DNA of 64,000 bases from Deferrisoma camini S3R1 (GCF_000526155.1 NZ_JAFN01000001.1:1699014-1763013), one strand, 5' to 3'. Shown: positions 1-10,305, counted from the first letter of the stretch. Numbers and translations: made by a program. Notes: generated by a model from the letters alone, not told the origin.

Positions 1-36
1 CAGACACGCTAAAGACACCGAACCAGCGGGGACACC

Positions 37-1452
37 ATGAAAGACCTGAACCGAGTCATCGACCAAGTGGTCCGGGAGAAGGGCATCGACCGGGAGGTGC
101 TGATCGACGCCCTGGAGCAGGCCATGGCCACGGCCGCCCGGCGGCAACTGGGCAACCGAGAGATCGAGGCCCAGTTCGACGAGGAGACCGGCCGCGTCCA
201 GATCTTCGAGTACATGACCGTGGTGGAGGAGGTGGAGGACTCCTACACCCAGATCAGCCTGCAGGAGGCCCGGGAGAAGTACGACCCCGAGTGCGAGGTG
301 GGCGACGAGCTCGGCATCCCCCTGGAGCTCGGCGAGATGGGCCGGATCACGGCCCAGGTGGCCAAGCAGGTGATCATCCAGAAGGTCCGGGAGGCCGAAC
401 GGGAGCTGATCTACAGCGAGTTCATCGACCGCCGCGGCGAGATCATCAACGGCATCGTCCAGCGGTTCGAGCGCGGCGACATCATCGTGAACCTGGGGCG
501 CACCGACGCGGTGCTGCCCCACGCCGAGCAGATCCGAAGCGAGAACTACCGCCAGGGCGACCGGATCCGGGCGCTGCTGCTCAAGGTGCAGAAGGAGTCC
601 CGGGGACCGCAGCTGGTCCTGTCGCGGACCCATCCGGATTTCGTGAAGAAGCTGTTCGAGGCGGAGGTGCCCGAGATCCGGGAGGGCGTGGTGGAGATCC
701 AGGCCTGCGCCCGCGACCCGGGCGAACGGGCGAAGATCGCCGTGGTCTCCCACGATCCGGACGTGGACCCGGTGGGCGCCTGCGTCGGCGTGCGCGGGAG
801 CCGGGTCCGAGCCGTGGTCCAGGAGCTCCGTGGCGAACGGATCGACATCGTGGTGTGGAACGAGGAGCCGGCCATGTTCGCGGCCAACGCCCTCTCCCCC
901 GCGCAGATCTCCCGGGTGCTGGTGGACGAGGAGCGGCACGTCATGACCGTGATCGTGCCGGAGGACCAGCTGAGCCTCGCCATCGGCCGAAGGGGCCAGA
1001 ACGTGAAGCTCGCGGCGAAGCTCATGGGGTGGCGGCTCGACATCATCACCGAGCAGGAGGCCCGACGCCGAGAGGAGGAGCGGGGCAAGATCTTGCGTCT
1101 TCCCGGCATGGACCCCCTCAAGGTGGCCCTGCTCGGCCGGATCGACGTGCACTCGCTGGAGGATCTGTCCGAGATCCCGGTCCCCAAACTGTGCGAGGCC
1201 CTCGGCCTGGACACCGAAGAGGCCGAGGCCCTGCGGGACGCGGCCAAGAAGGCCTTCGAGGCCGAGCTGATCGCCGCCACGAGCGAGGCCGCTACGGAGC
1301 GGACCGAAGGGGGGCCCGAGGAGGCGGGTCCGGGGGCCCCACCCGCGGGTGAGGAATCCGAACCGGCCGAAGAATCCGAACAAGAGGACGAAGAAGACGA
1401 GGAGCGGGCCGAGCACGGCGCCTCGGCCCCGGACCTCCCCCCGGCCGACTGA
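37..1452 (+). CDS. nusA: Transcription termination/antitermination factor NusA
   Basis: NusA binds RNA polymerase and nascent RNA in the cytoplasm and modulates pausing, termination and antitermination. The 471-residue product has an N-terminal RNAP-binding domain (about 1-125), an S1 domain (about 130-200) and two KH domains, with a GVRGSRV signature near residue 251 and AIGRRGQN near residue 315. An acidic Glu/Ser-rich tail follows residue 410 or so. infB begins 72 bases downstream, giving the conserved nusA-infB order. The small ylxR gene that often lies between them is missing. A TAA at 10-12 might close an upstream rimP, but too little is visible to call it. The family assignment is certain; the role of the acidic tail is not known. 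Confidence 0.97.
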   Translation: MKDLNRVIDQVVREKGIDREVLIDALEQAMATAARRQLGNREIEAQFDEETGRVQIFEYMTVVEEVEDSYTQISLQEAREKYDPECEVGDELGIPLELGEMGRITAQVAKQVIIQKVREAERELIYSEFIDRRGEIINGIVQRFERGDIIVNLGRTDAVLPHAEQIRSENYRQGDRIRALLLKVQKESRGPQLVLSRTHPDFVKKLFEAEVPEIREGVVEIQACARDPGERAKIAVVSHDPDVDPVGACVGVRGSRVRAVVQELRGERIDIVVWNEEPAMFAANALSPAQISRVLVDEERHVMTVIVPEDQLSLAIGRRGQNVKLAAKLMGWRLDIITEQEARRREEERGKILRLPGMDPLKVALLGRIDVHSLEDLSEIPVPKLCEALGLDTEEAEALRDAAKKAFEAELIAATSEAATERTEGGPEEAGPGAPPAGEESEPAEESEQEDEEDEERAEHGASAPDLPPAD

Positions 1453-1524
1453 GCCGGCCCGAGGAACCGAAGGGTAGCGCCCCCGGGGCGCATGACACGA
1501 TCTGTCCCTGGCAGGAAGGCGGGA

Positions 1525-4008
1525 ATGGCGAAGATCCGCGTATTTGAAGCCGCGAAGAAGCACGGTGTGGAGGTTCAGGCCTTGCTGGGCGCCTTGACCG
1601 ACCTGGGCGTCAAGGTCCGAAGCCACCTTTCGCCCGTGGACGAGGCCGACCTCGAGAAGGCGCTGGGCACCCTGGGCGCGGGGCAGACGCCCGAGGCCGA
1701 GGCCGCCACGGCGCCGAAGCCGGCGAAGGTGGTGCGCCGCCGCCGAAAGAAGGAAGAGACCCCGCCGCCGGAGGAACCGGCGACCGAGGCCGAAGCGGCC
1801 GGTGTGCCTGCGGAGAAACCGATTTCGGAACCCCGGGAGGAGGGCGAGGCCGCCCCTGCCGAGGCGGAGGCGCCCCCACCGGCGGAGCCCCCCGAACCCG
1901 CGGGGGAACCCACGGCTCCGGAACCGGAGCCCGCCCCGCCCGCCGAGGAGCCGTCGAAGGAGGCCGAGGTCCCTGCCGAACCCGAGGCCGGCGAGCCCGC
2001 GGCGGAAGAGGGCAAAGAGCCGGCCGAGGGGGAGGAGAAGTTCAAGCTCAAGGTGGTTCGGTTCATCCACCACCTCCCGGAGCAGCCCACCCCACCGCCC
2101 TCGTACCAGATGTCCAAGGAGGAGCGGGAGGCGTCGAAGGCGGCCCGCAAGGCCCGCAAGGGCAAGAAGGGCAAGAGGGCCAAGCGGGAGGTCCACGCCA
2201 GGCCCCAGCGCAAGGCGGCCCCCCAGGCCCCCAGCACGGTGGCGCCCAAGGCCCAAAAACGCCGGATCCGCATCGGCGAGGTGATCACGGTCTCGGACCT
2301 GAGCCAGCGGATGGGCGTGAAGGCCACCGAGCTGATCCGTCAGCTGATGGGGCTCGGGGTCTTGGCCACCATCAATCAGACCATCGACGTGGAGACCGCG
2401 GCCCTGGTGGCGTCGGAGTTCGGGTACGAGGTCGAGAGCTACCAGGTGGGCGAGGAGGAGATGCTGGCCCAGAGCGAGGACCGGCCCGAGGACCTCGAAG
2501 CCCGGCCCCCCGTCGTCACCGTCATGGGCCACGTGGACCACGGGAAGACCTCGCTGCTCGACGCCATTCGCGAGACCCGGGTCGCCGACCGCGAGGCCGG
2601 CGGGATCACCCAGCACATCGGCGCCTACGAGGTGGAGACCAGCCGGGGCAAGCTGGTGTTCCTCGACACGCCGGGGCACGAGGCGTTCACCGCCCTGCGG
2701 GCCCGGGGCGCCAAAGTCACCGACATCACGGTGCTCGTGGTGGCGGCGGACGACGGCATCATGCCCCAGACCATCGAGGCCATCGACCACTCCAAGGCGG
2801 CCGGGGTGCCCATCATCGTGGCCGTCAACAAGATGGACAAGCCCGATGCCGACCCCGAGCGGGTCAAGCGTCAGCTCACCGAGCACGGGCTGGTGCCAGA
2901 GGAGTGGGGAGGCGACGTGATCTGCGTGCCGGTGTCGGCCAAGAAGCGCGACGGCATCGACGATCTGCTCGAGATGATCGCCCTTCAAGCCGAGCTGTTG
3001 GACCTCAAGGCCAACCCCAACAAGCCCGCCCGCGGCGTGGTGATCGAGGCCCGGGTGGACCGCGGCCGGGGGCCCGTGGCCTCGGTGCTGGTGCAGGAGG
3101 GTACCCTCAAGGTGGGCGACGTGGTCCTGGCGGGCCACCACTACGGCCGGATCCGGGCCCTGATCAACGACCAGGGCAAGCGGGTCAAGCAGGCCGGGCC
3201 GTCGATCCCGGTGGAGGTCCTGGGCCTCGGCGGAGTGCCCACCGCCGGCGAGGCGTTCCAGGTGGTGGAGAGCGAGCGGGTGGCGAAGCAGATCGCCACG
3301 CGCCGCGCCGAGAAGGCCCGGCAGGAAGAGATGGCGAAGACCAGACGGGTCAGCCTGGAGGACCTCCACGCCCAGCTCGCCCAGGGCGAGGTGCAGGACC
3401 TCAACCTCATCATCAAGGCCGACGTGCAAGGCTCGGTGGAGGCCCTCACCAAGGCCCTGGAGGAACGATCCACCGACGAGGTGCGGGTCCGGGTGATCCA
3501 CGGGGCCGTCGGCGGGATCACCGAGAACGACGTGAACCTGGCCACGGCGTCCCACGCGATCATCATCGGGTTCAACGTGCGGCCCGAGTCCAAGGCCTCC
3601 CAGCTGGCCGACCAGCAGGGAGTGGACATCCGTCTGTACAACGTCATCTACGACGCCATCGACGACCTGAACAAGGCCGTGCAGGGGCTGCTCGCGCCGA
3701 CCATCGAGGAAAAGGTGCTGGGACGGGCCGAGGTGCGGCAGCTGTTCCGGGTGCCCAAGGTTGGCACCGTGGCCGGATGCTACGTCACCGAGGGCGTGGC
3801 CCAGCGATCGGCCCGGGTGCGGCTGCTGCGGGACAACGTGGTGGTGTACGAGGGCACCCTGGCGAGCCTCAAACGGTTCAAGGACGACGTGCGCGAGGTG
3901 CGTGAGGGCATGGAGTGCGGCCTGTCCATCCAGAACTACAACGACATCAAGGAGGGCGATGTGGTGGAGTTCTTCGTGGTGGAGGAGAAGGCCGCAGACG
4001 AGGCCTAG
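1525..4008 (+). CDS. infB: Translation initiation factor IF-2
   Basis: GTPase that places initiator fMet-tRNA on the 30S subunit and promotes subunit joining. The start is the ATG at 1525, with an AGGAAGG ribosome site ahead of it; an in-frame ATG at 1492 lacks one. The product is 827 residues. An N-terminal IF2_N module ([15 protein letters not shown]) is followed by a long Pro/Glu/Ala linker to about residue 180, a second IF2_N-like module near 260, then the GTPase core: G1 GHVDHGKT near residue 335, G3 DTPGHE, G4 NKMDK near 435, and G5 SAK. Two beta-barrel domains follow. It lies between nusA and a DUF503 gene in the usual order. Confidence 0.97.
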   Translation: MAKIRVFEAAKKHGVEVQALLGALTDLGVKVRSHLSPVDEADLEKALGTLGAGQTPEAEAATAPKPAKVVRRRRKKEETPPPEEPATEAEAAGVPAEKPISEPREEGEAAPAEAEAPPPAEPPEPAGEPTAPEPEPAPPAEEPSKEAEVPAEPEAGEPAAEEGKEPAEGEEKFKLKVVRFIHHLPEQPTPPPSYQMSKEEREASKAARKARKGKKGKRAKREVHARPQRKAAPQAPSTVAPKAQKRRIRIGEVITVSDLSQRMGVKATELIRQLMGLGVLATINQTIDVETAALVASEFGYEVESYQVGEEEMLAQSEDRPEDLEARPPVVTVMGHVDHGKTSLLDAIRETRVADREAGGITQHIGAYEVETSRGKLVFLDTPGHEAFTALRARGAKVTDITVLVVAADDGIMPQTIEAIDHSKAAGVPIIVAVNKMDKPDADPERVKRQLTEHGLVPEEWGGDVICVPVSAKKRDGIDDLLEMIALQAELLDLKANPNKPARGVVIEARVDRGRGPVASVLVQEGTLKVGDVVLAGHHYGRIRALINDQGKRVKQAGPSIPVEVLGLGGVPTAGEAFQVVESERVAKQIATRRAEKARQEEMAKTRRVSLEDLHAQLAQGEVQDLNLIIKADVQGSVEALTKALEERSTDEVRVRVIHGAVGGITENDVNLATASHAIIIGFNVRPESKASQLADQQGVDIRLYNVIYDAIDDLNKAVQGLLAPTIEEKVLGRAEVRQLFRVPKVGTVAGCYVTEGVAQRSARVRLLRDNVVVYEGTLASLKRFKDDVREVREGMECGLSIQNYNDIKEGDVVEFFVVEEKAADEA

Positions 4009-4014
4009 CCCCCC

Positions 4015-4302
4015 ATGGTGATCGGAGTGGCCCGGTTCGACCTGTACATTCCCGAGGCCCACAGCCTCAAGGAGAAGCGCTCCGTGGTGCGCCGGGTGGT
4101 GGACCGGGTGCGCAACCGGTTTCCGGTGAGCGTGGCAGAGGTGGACAGCCTCGACCTGCACCAGCGGGCCACGATCGGGTTCGCCGTGGTCTCGGGGTCG
4201 GCTCCCCTGGCCGACCGGGTGCTGGAAGGGGTGCTCCAGTTCGTGGAGGATCAGCACCTGGCCCAGATCCTGACCGTGGACCGGGAGATCCTGCATTTTT
4301 GA
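4015..4302 (+). CDS. DUF503 (YlxP-like) small protein
   Basis: A 95-residue protein of the DUF503/YlxP family, recognised by its start (VIGVARFDLYIPEAHSLKEKR), the central AEVDSLDLHQRATIGFAV stretch and the family length of about 90-100. Members sit almost always between infB and rbfA in many bacteria and are thought to have a translation- or ribosome-linked role, but no biochemical activity is established. The ATG begins 6 bases after the infB stop, so translation is probably coupled; no strong ribosome site of its own is visible. A roughly 190-bp inverted-repeat element separates it from rbfA. Confidence 0.9.
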   Translation: MVIGVARFDLYIPEAHSLKEKRSVVRRVVDRVRNRFPVSVAEVDSLDLHQRATIGFAVVSGSAPLADRVLEGVLQFVEDQHLAQILTVDREILHF

Positions 4303-4423
4303 TTCGGGGGCGGTTCCCCATGCCGAGAGATTGCCGGGGGCGGGAGACGGAGGGCCTCGGCCCTTCTCGCCTTTCAGCCTTCCACCAACCTGGCGACAAA
4401 ACAGGCTCGTTTCCTTGGTGGGT

Positions 4424-4612
4424 GGGGGCAAGGAACCTACCTCCGGCCGGGCGCGAAGCCGGGCATCGGGATTCGCCGCGCAGGCACAAGACACGAGAGT
4501 TGGTTTCATTCCAACTCGGTAGAATACGTATCGTTTCGTAGTCCGAACGCCGGAGGCGCTGCGCGGCGAACTGAGGGGCCGCGCCCGGCTCTCCGGCAGG
4601 TCCCTTGCCCCC
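4424..4612. repeat. Element A, full copy with terminal inverted repeats
   Basis: The ends are inverted versions of each other: the left end begins GGGGGCAAGGAACCTACC and the right end closes GGCAGGTCCCTTGCCCCC, each followed inward by CCGG/CCCGG blocks. The interior contains GCGAAGCCGGGCAT and GAGGCGCTGCGCGGCGAA. Related sequence recurs at 61251-61408 (opposite orientation, left terminus missing), 23382-23442 (one end) and, more diverged, within 19877-20102. It fills most of the 359-base gap between the DUF503 gene and rbfA. It has no coding capacity, so it behaves like a MITE-type or large palindromic intergenic element. No target-site duplication could be assigned. Confidence 0.75.
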
Positions 4613-4661
4613 TTCGCGTGTATGTTCGTCGCCGGTTTCATAGCCTTTACAGGAGCCATCC

Positions 4662-5024
4662 ATGGAATCACGGCGGACCCAGCGGGTGGCCGACCTGCTC
4701 CATCACGAGATCGCGTGGGTGCTCCAGCGGGAGATCAAGGACCCGCGGGTGGGATTCGTGACCATCACGGGGGTGCGGGTCAGCGCCGACCTGCGCCACG
4801 CCCGGGTCTACTACACGGTGCTGGGAGAGGCCCTCCAGCGTTCGGAGACCCAGAAGGGCCTCGACAGCGCCCGGGCCTTCGTGCGCCGGGCGGTGGGTGC
4901 CCGCCTGCGGATCAAGGTGGTGCCGGAGCTCAAGTTCGTCTACGACGAGGATTTCGAGCGGGCCCTACGGACCCAGGCCGCCCTGGAGGACGTGCGCGAT
5001 GCAAAGGAAGACCCGGATCGCTGA
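4662..5024 (+). CDS. rbfA: Ribosome-binding factor A
   Basis: Small 30S-maturation factor that helps process the 5' end of 16S rRNA and supports growth in the cold. The 120-residue protein carries the expected N terminus (RTQRVADLLHHEIAWVLQ), the PRVGFVTITGVRVSADLRHA core and the LRIKVVPELKFVYDE strand of the KH-like fold. Its ATG lies 49 bases downstream of repeat element A. The 3' end overlaps the next gene by 26 bases, so the two are co-translated. Length and all core motifs fit the family. Confidence 0.95.
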   Translation: MESRRTQRVADLLHHEIAWVLQREIKDPRVGFVTITGVRVSADLRHARVYYTVLGEALQRSETQKGLDSARAFVRRAVGARLRIKVVPELKFVYDEDFERALRTQAALEDVRDAKEDPDR

Positions 5025-5994
5025 GGTGCGCCGGGCCCTCCTCCCGGCCCGGCGGGTGCTCATCGTCTCCCACCGCAACCCCGACGGCGACGCCATGGGG
5101 TCCTCGCTGGCGCTGCTGTCGGGCCTGCTGACCCTCGGAAAGACCTGCGAGGTGGTGAACACAGACGGCGTTCCCGCCAACCTGGTGTGGCTGCCCCTGG
5201 CCGAACGGGTGGGCATCGCGCCGGAGCGCGGCGACTACGACACGGTGGTGTTCCTGGACTGCGGCAACCCCGACCGGCCCGGCGTGGACCTCGCTCCCCT
5301 CCGGGGAGCCCGGTGGATCAACATCGACCATCACCCGGGCAACGGCGAGTTTGGCCACGCCAACCTGGTGGATCCGGCGGCCTGCGCCACGGCCGAGCTG
5401 GTCTACGAGGTGCTCGTGGGGCTCCAGGTGCCGGTCGGATTCACCGCCGCGACGAACATCTACACGGCCATCCTCACCGACACGGGTTGCTTCCGGTTCT
5501 CCAACTCCAACGCCCGGGCGTTCGAGATCGCCTCGCGGATGGTGGGTCGAGGCGTGGATCCGTCGTGGGTGGCCCAGATGGTGTACGACCAGCAGCCGGT
5601 CAACCGCCTGAGGCTTCTTAGCCGGGTGTTGGAGACCCTCGAGCTCTCTCCCCGCGACAAGGCCGCCTGCGTGGTGGTGACCCAGGACATGTTCCGGGCC
5701 ACCCACACCGGGGTGGAGGACGTGGAGGGGTTCGTGAACTACCCCCGGTCCGTCTGCGGAGTGGAGGTGGGGTTCCTGCTGCGCGAGGAGCCCGACGGCC
5801 GGTACCGGGTGGCGTTCCGCTCCAAGGGTCGGGTGGACGTGGCCGAGATCGCCCGGGAGTTCGGCGGGGGCGGCCACCGCAACGCGGCCGGCGCCACGGT
5901 GGAGGGGACCGCCCCCCAGATCCGCCAGCGAATCTTCGACCGGGTGGAGGCGGCCTGCGACGAACTGCTCCTGGCAAGGCGCGAGGTGGGATGA
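4999..5994 (+). CDS. nrnA: DHH-family oligoribonuclease/pAp phosphatase (NrnA-like)
   Basis: DHH/DHHA1 phosphoesterase that degrades nanoRNAs, pAp or cyclic-dinucleotide linear products. The 331-residue protein shows SHRNPDGDA (about 24-32), DCGNPDR, the DHH box in NIDHHPGN, and the DHHA1 signature [11 protein letters not shown] near the C terminus. The start is taken as the ATG at 4999, inside the end of rbfA; an upstream in-frame ATG at 4897 would add residues unlike the family. The stop overlaps the truB start (ATGA). Its position between rbfA and truB is the common arrangement. Confidence 0.92.
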   Translation: MQRKTRIAEVRRALLPARRVLIVSHRNPDGDAMGSSLALLSGLLTLGKTCEVVNTDGVPANLVWLPLAERVGIAPERGDYDTVVFLDCGNPDRPGVDLAPLRGARWINIDHHPGNGEFGHANLVDPAACATAELVYEVLVGLQVPVGFTAATNIYTAILTDTGCFRFSNSNARAFEIASRMVGRGVDPSWVAQMVYDQQPVNRLRLLSRVLETLELSPRDKAACVVVTQDMFRATHTGVEDVEGFVNYPRSVCGVEVGFLLREEPDGRYRVAFRSKGRVDVAEIAREFGGGGHRNAAGATVEGTAPQIRQRIFDRVEAACDELLLARREVG

Positions 5995-6872
5995 CGGATC
6001 CCCGTTCGGGCCTTCTGGTCTGCGCAAAACCCCCCGGCCCCACATCCCATACGGCCGTGGCGCGGGTCCGCCGCGCCCTGGCCGCCACAAAGGCCGGCCA
6101 CGCCGGCACGCTGGACCCGTTCGCCTCGGGGGTCCTGCTGGTGGGGCTCGGCCGGGCGACCCGGCTGCTCGAGTACCTGGTGGGCCACCCCAAGGCCTAC
6201 CGGGCCCGGATCCGGCTGGGCGAGGAGCGCGACACCCTCGACCGCACCGGCCGGATCACGGCCACCGCCCCGGTTCCCGCCCTGACCCCAGGGGAGATCG
6301 AACGGCTGCTGCACCGGTTCCGCGGCACCCTCACCCAGATCCCGCCCGTATACTCCGCCGTGAAGGTGGGGGGCCAGGCCTTGCACCGCCGGGCCCGGCG
6401 GGGCGAGCGGGTCGAGCCCCCTGCCCGAACCGTGGAGATCCACCGGCTCGACCTGATCACGGTGGACCTGCCCGAGATCGAGGTGGAGGTGGAGTGCTCG
6501 GCCGGCACCTACATCCGGTCGCTGGCCCGGGATCTGGGCCGGGCCGCCGGATGCGGCGCGGTCCTGTGGGAGCTCGAGCGGACCCGCTCCGGCCCCTTCT
6601 CCTTGGGGGATGCGGTGCCCCTCGACGAGGTGGAGGAGCTGGGGACCGCTGCCTGGGAACGGGTGCTCCCCCCCGAACGCATGGTGGAGGGGCTGCCTCG
6701 GGTCGAGGTCGGGCCGGACGAGGCGGCGCGCCTGGCCCACGGAACCGCCGTGGAGTGGGCGGGCCCGCCCCACGACGGGCCGGTGGCTGTGTTCGGCCCT
6801 GCCGGCGAGCTCGTGGCAGTGGGCAGGGTCGAGGAGCAGCGCCTGCGGCCCGTGAAGGTGTTCGCCGCCTGA
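5991..6872 (+). CDS. truB: tRNA pseudouridine(55) synthase
   Basis: Converts U55 of the tRNA T-loop to pseudouridine. The 293-residue protein has the opening [11 protein letters not shown] motif and [14 protein letters not shown], in which Asp42 is the expected catalytic nucleophile. The [15 protein letters not shown] and [19 protein letters not shown] stretches and a C-terminal PUA-like region also match the family. The ATG overlaps the nrnA stop codon and a GCGAGGTGGG ribosome site precedes it. rpsO follows after 126 bases. Confidence 0.96.
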   Translation: MTDPRSGLLVCAKPPGPTSHTAVARVRRALAATKAGHAGTLDPFASGVLLVGLGRATRLLEYLVGHPKAYRARIRLGEERDTLDRTGRITATAPVPALTPGEIERLLHRFRGTLTQIPPVYSAVKVGGQALHRRARRGERVEPPARTVEIHRLDLITVDLPEIEVEVECSAGTYIRSLARDLGRAAGCGAVLWELERTRSGPFSLGDAVPLDEVEELGTAAWERVLPPERMVEGLPRVEVGPDEAARLAHGTAVEWAGPPHDGPVAVFGPAGELVAVGRVEEQRLRPVKVFAA

Positions 6873-6936
6873 CCGCCACCTCGCGCGCTTTACCGAAATC
6901 GGCGGTTGTGCTAAAAAGTCATGTTCATGCTCGTAC

Positions 6937-6957
6937 CCGGCCCGGCCGACGGGCCGG
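6937..6957 (+). promoter_or_regulatory. Hairpin in the rpsO leader
   Basis: A perfect 8-bp inverted repeat (CCGGCCCG, 5-base loop, CGGGCCGG) lies 42 bases upstream of the rpsO start. rpsO leaders are often autoregulated by S15 through RNA structure. Whether this hairpin does that, or simply ends part of the truB transcript, cannot be told: no T-run follows it. Confidence 0.4.
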
Positions 6958-6998
6958 ATGGTCCCAGGAAACAAGGAAATACCAGGAGGATATTGAAG

Positions 6999-7268
6999 AT
7001 GGCCCTCACCCCCGAACGGAAGCAGGAGATCATCGAGCAGTTTCAGACCCACGAAGGGGACACCGGCTCCCCCGAGGTCCAGATCGCGCTCCTGAGCGAG
7101 CGGATCAGCTATCTGACCGAGCACTTCCAGCACCACCACAAGGACCACTCGTCCCGCCGGGGACTCCTGAAGCTGGTCGGCCAGCGCCGTCGGCTGCTCG
7201 AGTACCTCAAAAAGAAAGACATCGAGCGCTACCGCACCCTGATCGAACGCCTCGGCATCCGCAAGTAG
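6999..7268 (+). CDS. rpsO: 30S ribosomal protein S15
   Basis: Primary 16S rRNA-binding protein of the small subunit. The 89-residue product has the full family pattern: [36 protein letters not shown] and [12 protein letters not shown]. The start at 6999 is fixed by an AGGAGG ribosome site 7 bases upstream and by the conserved MALTPERK beginning; in-frame codons further upstream are not conserved. It is followed by pnp, the classical rpsO-pnp pair, with 32 bases between them. Confidence 0.98.
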   Translation: MALTPERKQEIIEQFQTHEGDTGSPEVQIALLSERISYLTEHFQHHHKDHSSRRGLLKLVGQRRRLLEYLKKKDIERYRTLIERLGIRK

Positions 7269-7300
7269 TTCCCTTTTCCTTCCCGTCACGGAGTAGTGCG

Positions 7301-9448
7301 TTGTTCGACACCAAAACCGTAGAGATCGAACTGGGGGGCAGAACCCTCTCCATCGAAACCGGCCGCATGGCCCGCCAGGCCCACGGCGCCGTGGTGGTGA
7401 GCTACGGGGGAACCGTGGTGCTCGTCACGGCCGTGGCCGCCGAGGAAGCCCGGGAAGGAGTGGACTTCTTCCCCCTGACCGTGAACTTTCAGTCCAAGAC
7501 GTTTGCCGCCGGGAAGATTCCCGGCGGTTTTTTCAAACGCGAGGGCCGGCCGCCCGACTACGACACCCTGGCCTCCCGGCTGATCGACCGGCCGATCCGG
7601 CCCCTGTTCCCCAAGGGCTTCCGGTCGGAGACCCAGATCATCGCCACGGTGCTGTCCCACGACTCCCAGAACTCCCCGGACGTGCTCGGGCTGGTGGGCG
7701 CGAGCGCGGCCCTGTCCATCTCGGACATCCCGTTCCAGGGGCCGATCGCGGCCGTGCGGGTGGGCTACATCGACGGCGAGTACGTGGTGAACCCCACCCT
7801 GGAGCAGCTGGAGCGCAGCCGGCTGAACCTGGTGGTGGCCGGCACCCGCGACGCGGTCACCATGGTGGAGAGCGGCTCCAACATCCTCTCCGAGGAGGAG
7901 GTGCTGGGAGCCATCGAGAGGGGCCACGCCGAGATCCGGCGGCTGGTGGAACTCCAGGACCGGCTCGTAGAGCAGGTCGGCAAGCCCAAGCGCGAGATCC
8001 CCGAGGCTGCGGCAGACCCCGAGGTGGAGGCCCGGGTGGCCCCGATCTTTGCCGAGCACGGGGTGGCGGCCTACCAGGAGGTCCGGAAGAAGGCCCGGTA
8101 CGCCGCCTTGCGGCAGGCCAAGCAGATTCTGCTCGAGTCCCTGACCGAAGAGGAGCGGCTGCGGGAGAAGGAGTACCTGGCCGCGTTCGACGAGCTGGCC
8201 AAACGGCACGTGCGGCGGATGATCCTGGAGGAGGGTCGCCGCATCGACGGCCGGGGCTTGGCGGACATCCGTCCGATCGACTGCCAGGTGGGCGTGCTCC
8301 CGCGCACCCACGGCTCGGCCCTGTTCACCCGGGGCGAGACCCAGGCCCTGGTCGTCACCACCCTGGGCACCTCCAGTGACGAGCAGATGATCGACGCCCT
8401 GGAGGGCGAGTACTACAAGCGGTTCATGCTGCACTACAACTTCCCCCCGTTCTCGGTGGGCGAGGCCCGGTTCCTCCGTGCCCCCAGCCGCCGCGAGATC
8501 GGCCACGGCGCCCTGGCCGAGCGGGCCCTGGAGCCCCTGCTGCCCGACCAGGAGAAGTTCCCGTATACGATCCGGGTGGTCTCGGAGATCCTGGAGTCCA
8601 ACGGCTCCAGCTCCATGGCCACCGTGTGCGGCGGCAGCCTGAGCATGATGGACGCCGGCGTTCCCATCGCCCACCCGGTGGCCGGGATCGCCATGGGCCT
8701 CATCCTCGAGGGAGACCGGTTCGCCGTGCTGTCCGACATCCTCGGCGACGAGGACCACCTGGGCGACATGGACTTCAAGGTGGCCGGCACCCGCGAGGGC
8801 ATCACGGCCCTCCAGATGGACATCAAGGTGGGTGGCATCACCACTGAGATCATGCGCCAGGCCCTCGAGCAGGCCCGGCAGGGCCGGCTGCACATCCTGG
8901 GCGAGATGGAGAAGGCCATCTCGGCCCCCCGGCCCGACATCTCGCCCCTGGCCCCCCGGATCACGGTGATCAAGATCAACCCCGAGAAGATCAAGGACGT
9001 GATCGGCCCGGGCGGGAAGACGATCCGCAAGATCATCCAGACCACTCAGACCACCATCGACATCGAGGACGACGGCACGGTCCAGATCGCCAGCACCAAC
9101 GAAGAGCAGTGCAAGAAGGCGATCCAGATGATCGAGGAGCTCACCCAGGAGGCCGAGGTGGGCCGGGTGTACGAGGGCATCGTGCGGCGGGTGACCGACT
9201 ACGGCGCGTTCGTCGAGATCTTCCCGGGCACCGACGGGCTGCTGCACATCAGCGAGATCGACAAGGAACGCGTGAACAAGGTCACCGACTACATGAAGGA
9301 GGGCGACACCGTGCCGGTGAAGGTGGTGAGCATCGACCAGACCGGCCGGATCAAGCTCTCCCGCAAGGCGGCCCTGTACCCGGACGAGGCCGGATCGTCG
9401 AACGCCCGCCACGACAACGGACGGAACCGGCGCGGCGGCCGACGTTAG
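7301..9448 (+). CDS. pnp: Polyribonucleotide nucleotidyltransferase (PNPase)
   Basis: Phosphorolytic 3'-5' exoribonuclease that forms a trimeric ring and participates in mRNA turnover. The product is 715 residues when started at TTG 7301. That codon has a CACGGAG ribosome site 7 bases upstream, and the family N terminus ([20 protein letters not shown]) begins right after it. Two RNase PH domains flank an all-helical linker; [15 protein letters not shown] and [14 protein letters not shown] are visible. A KH domain ([11 protein letters not shown]) and a C-terminal S1 domain ([19 protein letters not shown]) follow. No in-frame ATG or GTG fits the expected N terminus. A strong terminator follows at 9478. 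Confidence 0.96.
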   Translation: MFDTKTVEIELGGRTLSIETGRMARQAHGAVVVSYGGTVVLVTAVAAEEAREGVDFFPLTVNFQSKTFAAGKIPGGFFKREGRPPDYDTLASRLIDRPIRPLFPKGFRSETQIIATVLSHDSQNSPDVLGLVGASAALSISDIPFQGPIAAVRVGYIDGEYVVNPTLEQLERSRLNLVVAGTRDAVTMVESGSNILSEEEVLGAIERGHAEIRRLVELQDRLVEQVGKPKREIPEAAADPEVEARVAPIFAEHGVAAYQEVRKKARYAALRQAKQILLESLTEEERLREKEYLAAFDELAKRHVRRMILEEGRRIDGRGLADIRPIDCQVGVLPRTHGSALFTRGETQALVVTTLGTSSDEQMIDALEGEYYKRFMLHYNFPPFSVGEARFLRAPSRREIGHGALAERALEPLLPDQEKFPYTIRVVSEILESNGSSSMATVCGGSLSMMDAGVPIAHPVAGIAMGLILEGDRFAVLSDILGDEDHLGDMDFKVAGTREGITALQMDIKVGGITTEIMRQALEQARQGRLHILGEMEKAISAPRPDISPLAPRITVIKINPEKIKDVIGPGGKTIRKIIQTTQTTIDIEDDGTVQIASTNEEQCKKAIQMIEELTQEAEVGRVYEGIVRRVTDYGAFVEIFPGTDGLLHISEIDKERVNKVTDYMKEGDTVPVKVVSIDQTGRIKLSRKAALYPDEAGSSNARHDNGRNRRGGRR

Positions 9449-9477
9449 ACCGGCCTGGATCCCGCCCCAGCCTACAA

Positions 9478-9507
9478 AAAGGGCAACCCCCGAGGGGGTT
9501 GCCCTTT
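9478..9507 (+). terminator. Intrinsic terminator after pnp
   Basis: A 13-bp perfect stem (AAAGGGCAACCCC with GGGGTTGCCCTTT, loop CGAG) lies 29 bases past the pnp stop. The 3' arm ends in TTT. It closes the nusA-to-pnp region. Confidence 0.88.
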
Positions 9508-9545
9508 CCCTTCTCACGTCTTGTGCTTTTTGTCCTTTGGCCCGC

Positions 9546-9750
9546 TTAAAGGCTGGGAAGCTAGGAGGCTGGGAGGCCGTAAGGCTAAAAGACCTCTTTT
9601 ATCTCCTAAAATTCCAAGCATGCCTGCGTTACTGCATCACACTCCGGGGGCCTGGGGCCTGGGTGGAGCCCCGGCCGTCCAACGAACCAACGCACCCGGA
9701 ATCTCTCCCGTCTCCAGTTTCTAGTCTCTAGTTTCTAGTTTCTAGTCTCA
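9546..9750. repeat. Low-complexity repeat tracts after pnp
   Basis: The 317-base gap 9449-9765 holds no gene. It contains an AAGCTAGGAGGCTGGGAGGC tract (about 9556-9580), a diverged stretch shared with the 19.8-kb and 23.4-kb gaps (TGCGTTACTGCATCACACTCCGGGGGCCTGGGG near 9623-9655, similar but not identical), and a TCTAGTTTCTAG tandem tract (about 9712-9750). The last recurs at 45617-45650. No coding or promoter function is evident. Confidence 0.7.
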
Positions 9751-9765
9751 CCGGGCCTCCCGGTC

Positions 9766-10305
9766 TCACTCCACCGTGTAGGTGAACTCGTCCACGAGCT
9801 TCGTGTCGCCCGCCACGACCTTAGCCTTGATCGTGTAGGTGCCCTTGGCCTTGAAGTCCACGTCGGCGCCGAACCCGCCGGACATGGCCATGCACATCAC
9901 CTTCTGCACGGGCACCTGGGCGCCGCTCGGCCCCTCCACCTTGAACCCGGCCTTGGCGTCGGCCACCGGCTTTCCGTCGGCCCCCTTGACGAACACCATG
10001 AGATGGTGGGACTTCATCTTGGACATGTCCATGCCCTTCATGGACATACCCTTCATGCCCTTCATCATCTCCATCTTCTGCTTCATGTCGATCAGGCGGT
10101 AGGTGAGCGTGTAGCCGTTCACCTGGGTCGTGCGGATCTCCTTGCCCATCATCGGCATAGACCCCTTCATGTCCATGCCTTTCATCTGCATCCCCTTCAT
10201 GCCGCCGCCCTGCATGCCGCCGCCGTGGTCCGAGCCGGCGAACGCCGGAACGGAGAGGCTCAGGCTCACCAGGGTCACCAGGGTCCAGATCGTGTGCTTC
10301 TTCAT
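9766..10305 (-). CDS. Met-rich exported protein, putative copper-binding
   Basis: A 179-residue exported protein with a clear Sec signal (MKKHTIWTLVTLVSLSLSVPAFA). A Met/Gly/Lys-rich segment of about 70 residues follows, with repeated KGMQMKGMDMKG and MKGMSMKGMDMSKM clusters. The C-terminal half looks like an immunoglobulin-type FixH/YtkA-like domain (HHLMVFVKGADGKPVADAKAGF, then GTYTIKAKVVAGDTKLVDEF). Met clusters of this kind bind Cu(I) or Ag(I) in periplasmic proteins, and the gene is last in the Cus-type efflux operon, so a copper buffer or chaperone is the natural inference. The start at 10305 follows an AAGGAGAAGACGCC ribosome site. Function is not demonstrated. Confidence 0.8.
   Translation of the reverse strand: MKKHTIWTLVTLVSLSLSVPAFAGSDHGGGMQGGGMKGMQMKGMDMKGSMPMMGKEIRTTQVNGYTLTYRLIDMKQKMEMMKGMKGMSMKGMDMSKMKSHHLMVFVKGADGKPVADAKAGFKVEGPSGAQVPVQKVMCMAMSGGFGADVDFKAKGTYTIKAKVVAGDTKLVDEFTYTVE

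Noticed and set aside
1-12. Possible end of rimP
   Set aside because: Only four codons ending in TAA are visible; this cannot be identified.
291-1352. Plus-strand frame inside nusA
   Set aside because: Out-of-frame Arg/Gly/Pro-rich translation of the nusA coding sequence.
7286-9517. Long open frame on the minus strand opposite pnp
   Set aside because: It runs antisense to a complete PNPase gene. Its protein is low-complexity (His/Gly/Leu/Asp) and has no family features; such frames are expected in GC-rich DNA.
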